Source: Haematococcus lacustris
Taxonomy: Eukaryota > Chlorophyta > Chlorophyceae > Chlamydomonadales > Haematococcaceae
Length of the DNA: 64,000 bases
Assembly (NCBI GenBank): GCA_030144725.1
Contig: JASKMD010000030.1
Location: 2,493,545-2,557,544, forward strand
Direction of reading: 5' to 3'
Both the position numbers and the translations under genes were made by a program. This document shows positions 58,861 to 64,000 of this stretch, in pieces; the stretch's first letter is position 1, and each line of letters starts with the position of its first letter. The notes below the pieces were generated by a model. The model saw nothing but the letters and a program-made list of their open reading frames with translations. It was not told the origin of the DNA and did no database searches.

Positions 58861-59675
58861 TTGGGCAGGGGCTGAGAAGCTGGGGGCTGAACGTGAGGCA
58901 TGGCATGGCATGGCAGATCCGACTGGCACAAATGATTGCCTCCGTGAGGGGAGGGCAATCAAGCAACCCAATGGCTGGCAGCTTAAGCAGTATTAGCCAT
59001 CAATGTCTTGTTAACAACACAGCAAAGGAATAGAGTGATGTAGGTGAGTGAGCAAGACACTTGCCCAGGCACATGTACAGACCGCAAGCATGTCACATAT
59101 TCTTACACATGCCCTCAACATATCGCCCATGGCCCCCACCTCCAGCATGGCACAGTCTAGCTGCCATGTCCTGATGTCACGCATTGCAATGGTCCACGAC
59201 AAGTTACCACACATCTTCAACTGGTGAATAAAGGTATACAGACAGGCATCAGTGACTGCTTTGAGAATGCTGGTGAGGATCTGAGGATGGCAGTGTACGC
59301 TTGTCATCGTGCCAGCCGCGCGCATTGAGCTGTTGCTTTGGTGGCTATTTCATGAGCTGAACTCGCATTAGGAATGCATATTTATTTAATTACCTGCTCA
59401 CTTCTGTCACATCCATATGTCAGTGGTCGTGGCCTGAGACACAACCACAGGGATATTGAGAGCTCCTTGCGCTTGTTCATGCGTGGTTTGCGTGCATGGG
59501 CATGGATTGTGGCAGCACTGAAGAATTTGTTCACCCATTAACAACGTGTGCTTGTCAGGGGCGTGTGTTTACCAGTTCGGATGTTGCGAGAGCGTGACGA
59601 GAGTTGGAGCTGCCAGTTGTCTTTATCTGTGGGTGTTGGATCAGTCGCTGTCAGTGTAACTATCGCCTGCTGGCC
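58861..59675. other. Stretch without recognisable features
   Basis: No exon with motif support, no repeat matching the other families, no RNA gene seen. Confidence 0.35.
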
Positions 59676-60250
59676 AGAGCAGGGGAAGCTGCCAGCCAAG
59701 GGCAAGGAGTACCCTGGCCTGGGCTACAAGCGGGCGCAAGACAAGCCACCCAAGGCCCAGCAGCATCAGCAACAGCAGCCTGCTGGGGCACAGTAGTGTG
59801 TGCCCCCTATCTTGAGCTGTCATCAGCTTACACATTAGTACATGTTTGTCATGCCAACTCTTCATCATAGCCCTCTGGGTCAGGCAATAGTGTAGGTGGT
59901 AGGCGACCATGCCCATGTGTATGCCATGTGTATGCCATGTATATGCCATGTGCATGGGAACTCTACACAGATAAAAACACCGCTTTGTAGTGGTCCATAC
60001 CTAGTGTTTGACTGCAATGACGGCTTTAGGTTGAGGGCCAAGGTTATGTGGTGCCCATTGCCTGGCAGGTGCAGCTCGGCACGCACCGTTAGTAGCAGCA
60101 ACTGCCACTGCAGAAGCGGCTGCCCCGTTGGCATTGGCATTGGCAGCAGCCACAGCAACCGCCTGCAGCATTGAGCGTCGTCCTGCAGACAGGTGGGGCC
60201 AGGCAGGTGGGGCAGGAGAGCGCTGCAGGATGCAGGCGCTGAGGCCCTAC
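59676..60250 (+). mobile_element. F1 3' end joined to a copy of a gene S1 exon
   Basis: The F1 C-terminal piece (WPEQGKLPAKGKEYPGLGYK) and tail run to about 60045. The next 200 bp are the reverse complement of S1 50933-51130, including exon 60182-60087 with its acceptor, donor, length (96 nt) and open frame (LQAVAVAAANANANGAAASA). The whole block is thus an inverted copy of 50933-51480, where F1 sits beside the real exon. Confidence 0.75.
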
Positions 60251-61335
60251 ACAGACAAAAACACTGCGCAAGTTAGCAACGGCTCATTCAACTGCCGTGA
60301 TGACAGGCAATAAGCCCGAGCGTGATGACAGGCAAGAAGCCCAAGCACATCGCTTCCGTACCTGGCACTAAACTTGGGCACCTGGCAGCATGGCCGCTTG
60401 CACGAACCCTGCTGGGCCAGCTTGGCCGGGGCAGGGCCAGGCTGAGTATAGGCGTGTAGGTTGGTGTAAGTCCAGAGGCCTGCTCTGTGGCACCGTGGAC
60501 CTGAAGCATTCTGTGGTGAGCGAGGTGTGCCTCCAGGGCAATGTGGCACCCCAGCACCGGACCCCTGTACCCTTGACACCCTGGACGCGAAGCTGGGCCC
60601 CAACCCCCGGGAAAGAGCAGTAGAGCGTGAAGCCCCCCACGTCGGCAAATCCATGACGCAGGTCGTACACGGCCCCCTCTATGTTGGGCACCAGCACATC
60701 CCGCTAGCCCAGCGCTTCTTTGCACAGCCTGTGGACGCAGCAGCTGCGCAAAGGTGGCAGGAGCTGGACCGGGTGAAGGGTGGGTTGCACCAGGAGCTCC
60801 TGCTGCCAGTGCTTGCGGAGCACAACACGCTTGACACAGCTTACCAACATGGCAGCAGCCTGTGAAGCGGCTGGGAATGGAGGCAGGGCAGGTCTCAGCG
60901 CCCAAGCGAGTGCTACTGTTCCGCCCGTGCACCTCTCAGTGCATGTTAACAGCAGGGGCAAGAAGAGCCAATGCCCACCCTGCCTGCCCCCACCACTGGC
61001 CCCCCACTGGGCCCAGCCCCTGCACCTTCGCACCCATTGCGTGGGCTCAGGCCAGCTCCTGGTCATGGAAGGCCTGAGCCTGCATGGGCTGCTGACAGCT
61101 ACAGCCTGCTCACAGCCATAAGTCGCTCCAACCTGCCCTTCTTCACCACGACGGTGATCTGCCGTGGTCGTAGCTAGACCTGGACAAGTGGTCTTGGTGG
61201 CTTGCTCGAGAGCACCGAGGACGGATGCTGTGTTTGGGGAGGTGCGCCTCCGGGTCAATGTGGCGGCTTAGCAAGTCAGCCTGTCCACCAAGGGGGGAGG
61301 ACTGGCGGAGGCGCCTAGGGCCATTAATATACAAG
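60251..61335. other. Repeat-derived region with R4 fragments
   Basis: 60430-60590 (minus) resembles the R4 segment at 48385-48510 (LEAHL..MLQVHGATEQAS). 61190-61270 (minus) is a weaker third copy (EAHLPKHSI). Other frames (for example QRFFAQPVDAAAAQRWQELD on +) look coding-like but are unsupported. Probably upstream parts of mobile elements. Confidence 0.35.
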
Positions 61336-62680
61336 TATACTAGCTGCTGGCTCAGCTGGCACCTCCTTGGTGCCCAACCTGAAGCACATCAGCGCCACCC
61401 GGGCCACCTGGGACGCGGTGTGGGAGGTGTACCTGGACCCAAGTGGGCATGGCAGCGGCTGCGGCTGTACGGAGCCCAGGACCGGGCGCTGGAGCAGTTC
61501 TTGAAGAAGGTGAGGGTGGTTGGGAGGGTTATGTACTGAGAGGTGGTGGGTTGGACATGCAGCCTTAGTGCATGAAGCATTGGGCATAAAGCCATGGTGC
61601 CACCATGTCAGCCACCCTGTGTGCCTTGTGTGCATGGTTGCAGTTGGAGGAGGAGATGGCTGAGGTGGCCATGAAGCGCCATGGGCGTGCCAAGCAGCTG
61701 GTGGTGTTCATTGGTGCAGCTTCCATTGGCACCCGGGGAGGCTGGGGTCCTGATGCGGTGGTGCGTGCCTGCTGCAAGGTGGTGTGCAGGCCCAGGGGCA
61801 CAGACCAGCGGCGGGGCAGGGTGGTGCTTGTGGATGAGCACCGCACCAGCCGGGTCAGCTCAGCAGTGAATGGCCAGCAGCCCTGGGAGAGGCAGCTTAA
61901 CAAACGCAGGGTCACCAGGCCTGCAGACTCAAAGCCCTCAGCAGGGCAGGTGGAACAGCGCTTGCTGCGTCCAGCCTGGAGCCAGCAGCGTGAGGAGCCA
62001 GTGCGGGGCATGATGTAATGCCCGGCAGTGGCCCCACGCAAGCCCCCACAGGCCCCATGCAGCAGCCAGGCAACCACACAGCCAGCAGCCGCCTCAGAGC
62101 CAGGGCCCAGCACTCCCCCACCAACCAAGCGTAGCAAGCGCACCAAGGCTGAGCAGACAGCTGAGCCCACCCAGCCCACCAAGGGCAAGGGCAAGGCTGC
62201 AAAAGCTAAATCAGAACCACAGCCAGGCAGGTGGGTAGACAGGGACTGCGATGCAGTGATGAACATGCAGCGTATTGGGACGCCAAGTGGCGCCCACTGG
62301 AGCTGTGCTACTGGCCAGAGCAGGGGAAGCTGCCAGCCAAGGGCAAGGAGTACCCCGGCCTGGGCTACAAGCGGGTGCGAGACAAGCCACCCAAGGCCCA
62401 GCAACAGCAGCAGCAGCAGCAGCAGTGTGCCCCCTATCTTGAGCTGTTCTCAGCTTACAATTAGTGCATGTTTGTCGTGCCAACTCTACATCATAGCCCT
62501 CTGGCTCAGGCAATAGCGTAGGTGGTGGGCGACCATGCCCATGTGTATGCCATGTGTGTGCCATGTGCATGGGAACTCCACACAGACAAAAACCATGTGA
62601 CAAAGACGATTTGTAGTGGTCCACACCTAGTGTTCCACGGCAATGAAGGCTCTAGGTTGAGGGCCAAGGTCCTGGTTGCA
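61336..62680 (+). mobile_element. F1 element, best-preserved C-terminal two thirds
   Basis: KHISATRATWDAVWEVYLDP, RLYGAQDRALEQFLKKV, an intron (about 61511-61643), LEEEMAEVAMKRHGRAKQLV, GAASIGTRGGWGPDAVV, VVLVDEHRTSRVSSAVNGQQ, WSQQREEPVRGMM, a TAA stop at about 62016, CPAVAPRKPPQAP, KRSKRTKAEQTAEPTQ, GRWVDRDCDAVMNMQRIG (62227-62280), a frameshift, RPLELCYWPEQGKLPAKG and the tail (62455-62675). The RuvC-I-like part is missing. One nonsense codon and one frameshift separate it from a continuous frame. Interpreted as TnpB/Fanzor-like; the cysteines expected in the zinc ribbon are absent (SRVSSAVNG). Confidence 0.65.
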
Positions 62681-62827
62681 ATAGATGCTGTGGGTGGTAG
62701 GTACATGCCAAAGCTAGCTCCATGTTTTCGCAATGGGGCTGACAGCAGCAAAGGCTAGCCCAGAATCACCTTCTGTTTAGGCGCGTTCATCTTCTGTCTG
62801 TGCGTGCTCACCGCCTATCTCGTTTAG

Positions 62828-62892
62828 GAAGGAGGCGGCGAGGCACGGCTACGGCGGCAGCGGCTGTCACCTTGGCTGTCGCGGTCGCTGTC
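62828..62892 (+). other. Possible relic of an S1-type Ala/Val exon
   Basis: Between a CGTTTAG acceptor and a GTATGCGG donor lies a frame reading TATAAAAVTLAVAVAVA, reminiscent of the S1 Ala/Val helices. It is not joined to S2 in my model. Confidence 0.25.
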
Positions 62893-63035
62893 GCGGTATG
62901 CGGGTCGCAGTCACTCAGCTCTCAAGGCACACAAGGCTCTCAACCCCACCCTCAAAACCCCACTGGAGCACTTCGACACACAAACCTAACTGCGACGTAG
63001 CACACGCACAGCGCTCTCCCAAGACCCTTTGACAA

Positions 63036-63913
63036 ATGTCATCGAACCGAAACTTTGCCCCGTGCCTCGCCGTCCTTTGCGTCGCGTTGCTCTTTGCCAC
63101 ACCGATGCCCTCCCAAGGTCAGTGTGCAGAACCGCGAGCGCACTGTGCGCGCCGGGGGCTCCCTCACCGGCGAAGGCTGAAATGTCGACGACAGGCTGCC
63201 CTGCTGCTCTGCTGCCCTGCTGTGCCTCCGCGCCCCAGCGCAGCCTGCATGCGACCTTGGGCAAAGCGCTCTGTGGCGTCTGCTGCGTGCAGCCTGCAGC
63301 CTGCTGCCGGTTGCCGGCTGCGCTGCACCTAGGCTGGGCTGTGTGCCACGCTGCAGCACATTGTTGTGCAACAGCCATTGATTGGTTCAATCGCGTTCAA
63401 TTGAGCAGTGTTGGGCCTGCAGCCTCGTTGTCCCTCACTAGGGCCACCATTTGAGCCGGATCAGAAGTACCTACTAGCAGCCACTATCAGCCACTGAGCA
63501 GCATTGGGCATGCAGCCTGCAGCCAGTCCTCCACTCTCCTTACCCTCCTTGCCAAGCTCGCCTGCGGTTGCCTGGTGCGCCCTGCAGGACGTGAGCTGAA
63601 CCAACTGGGCCTGGTCAATGCTCTCGCGGTGCTGCGGCCTGACTTCCTGATATCCCAGCCTCCACTGTCTGGCACCGCTCCTGCCAGTGCTCCAAGAACC
63701 ACTCGCCTCGCCCCCTCTACCTCCAGCATCTCCAACCCTGGCAGCGTGTTTGGCAGGACTCCAGTAACAAGGTTGGCACCCGGCCCCAACCTCACCAGTG
63801 GCCTGGCAGGCACCACTGCAGGGGGTCTGGCAGGGGGCACGGGCATTGGCGCCGGCAGTGGCGGCCCGGGCAATGCAGGAGTGGGCAGCGCTGGGGCAAG
63901 TGTGGGCAAGTAA
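63036..63913 (+). CDS. Gene S2: secreted Gly/Thr/Pro-rich small protein (135 aa, 2 exons)
   Basis: Exon 1 (63036-63117) encodes a signal peptide (MSSNRNFAPCLAVLCVALLF..ATPMPSQ). Exon 2 (63588-63913) joins in phase (G+GA) and reads GRELNQLGLVNALAVLRPDF, a Ser/Thr/Pro stretch, then a Gly-rich end (AGTTAGGLAGGTGIGAGSGG) and a TAA stop at 63911-63913. Total 136 codons. Extra exons in the 470-bp intron cannot be excluded; that intron holds a 65-bp segment shared with gene U. It resembles S1 in layout (signal peptide, short helix, Gly-rich tail), which may mean a common extracellular role (inference). A copy of the exon 2 start lies at 19043-19119. Confidence 0.55.
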
Positions 63914-64000
63914 ACAAAGCGACTCACTTGGTGCATGCGGAGAGCTTGCCAATTGTCCTAACGTGCTTGCCACAGCCACCAGCATTTGCCATGACCAGCT

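Overview
The window looks like nuclear DNA of a flagellated chlorophycean green alga. Genes are split into many short exons with GT..AG introns, coding sequence is GC-rich, TGTAA-type poly(A) motifs follow several stop codons, and there is a complete gene for the central-pair protein CPC1/SPEF2 plus a cluster of PAS/class III nucleotide cyclases of the kind expanded in Chlamydomonadales. The transposon-protein relics resemble repeats I associate with Haematococcus; that genus assignment is recall, not proof.

Layout. 0.5-17.5 kb: three class III cyclase loci on the + strand (A, B, C). A 4.64 kb near-identical tandem duplication (3593-8234 and 8260-12901) joins the 5' half of a C-type gene to the 3' catalytic half of an A-type gene, making a broken chimera (B). 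17.5-22 kb: intergenic DNA with transposon relics. 22.1-33.1 kb: a minus-strand gene for a possibly organelle-targeted unknown protein (X), transcribed away from the 14-exon CPC1/SPEF2 gene; their ATGs are 487 bp apart. 33-44 kb: mostly mobile DNA, an 870-bp (CCCTGA)n array and one compact 4-exon gene (W, minus strand). 45-64 kb: an uncharacterised open exon (V), a modular Ala/Gln-rich secreted protein gene (S1), a multi-exon unknown gene whose tail shares motifs with the cyclase C tail (U), and a short Gly-rich secreted protein gene (S2).

Mobile DNA. Two related families, called F1 and F2 here, recur throughout. Their proteins carry a C-terminal W-V/L-D-R-D-x-N..N-x-Q-x-IGE..RPLELC block. 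In F1 this lies downstream of an (E/D)HRTSRVSSAVNG block and, in one copy, of a degenerate G-I-D/Y-P-G block. This order resembles TnpB/Fanzor (RuvC-I, zinc-ribbon region, RuvC-III). Every F1 copy with a readable catalytic part has a lesion. A conserved F1 tail of about 230 bp recurs at about eleven sites, often without the coding part.

Exon models were built by hand from reading frame, splice dinucleotides and phase. For cyclase C, CPC1, W, X, S1 and S2 every junction is phase-consistent. A, U and V are partial or uncertain. No tRNA, rRNA, CRISPR or prokaryotic-type signal was seen.
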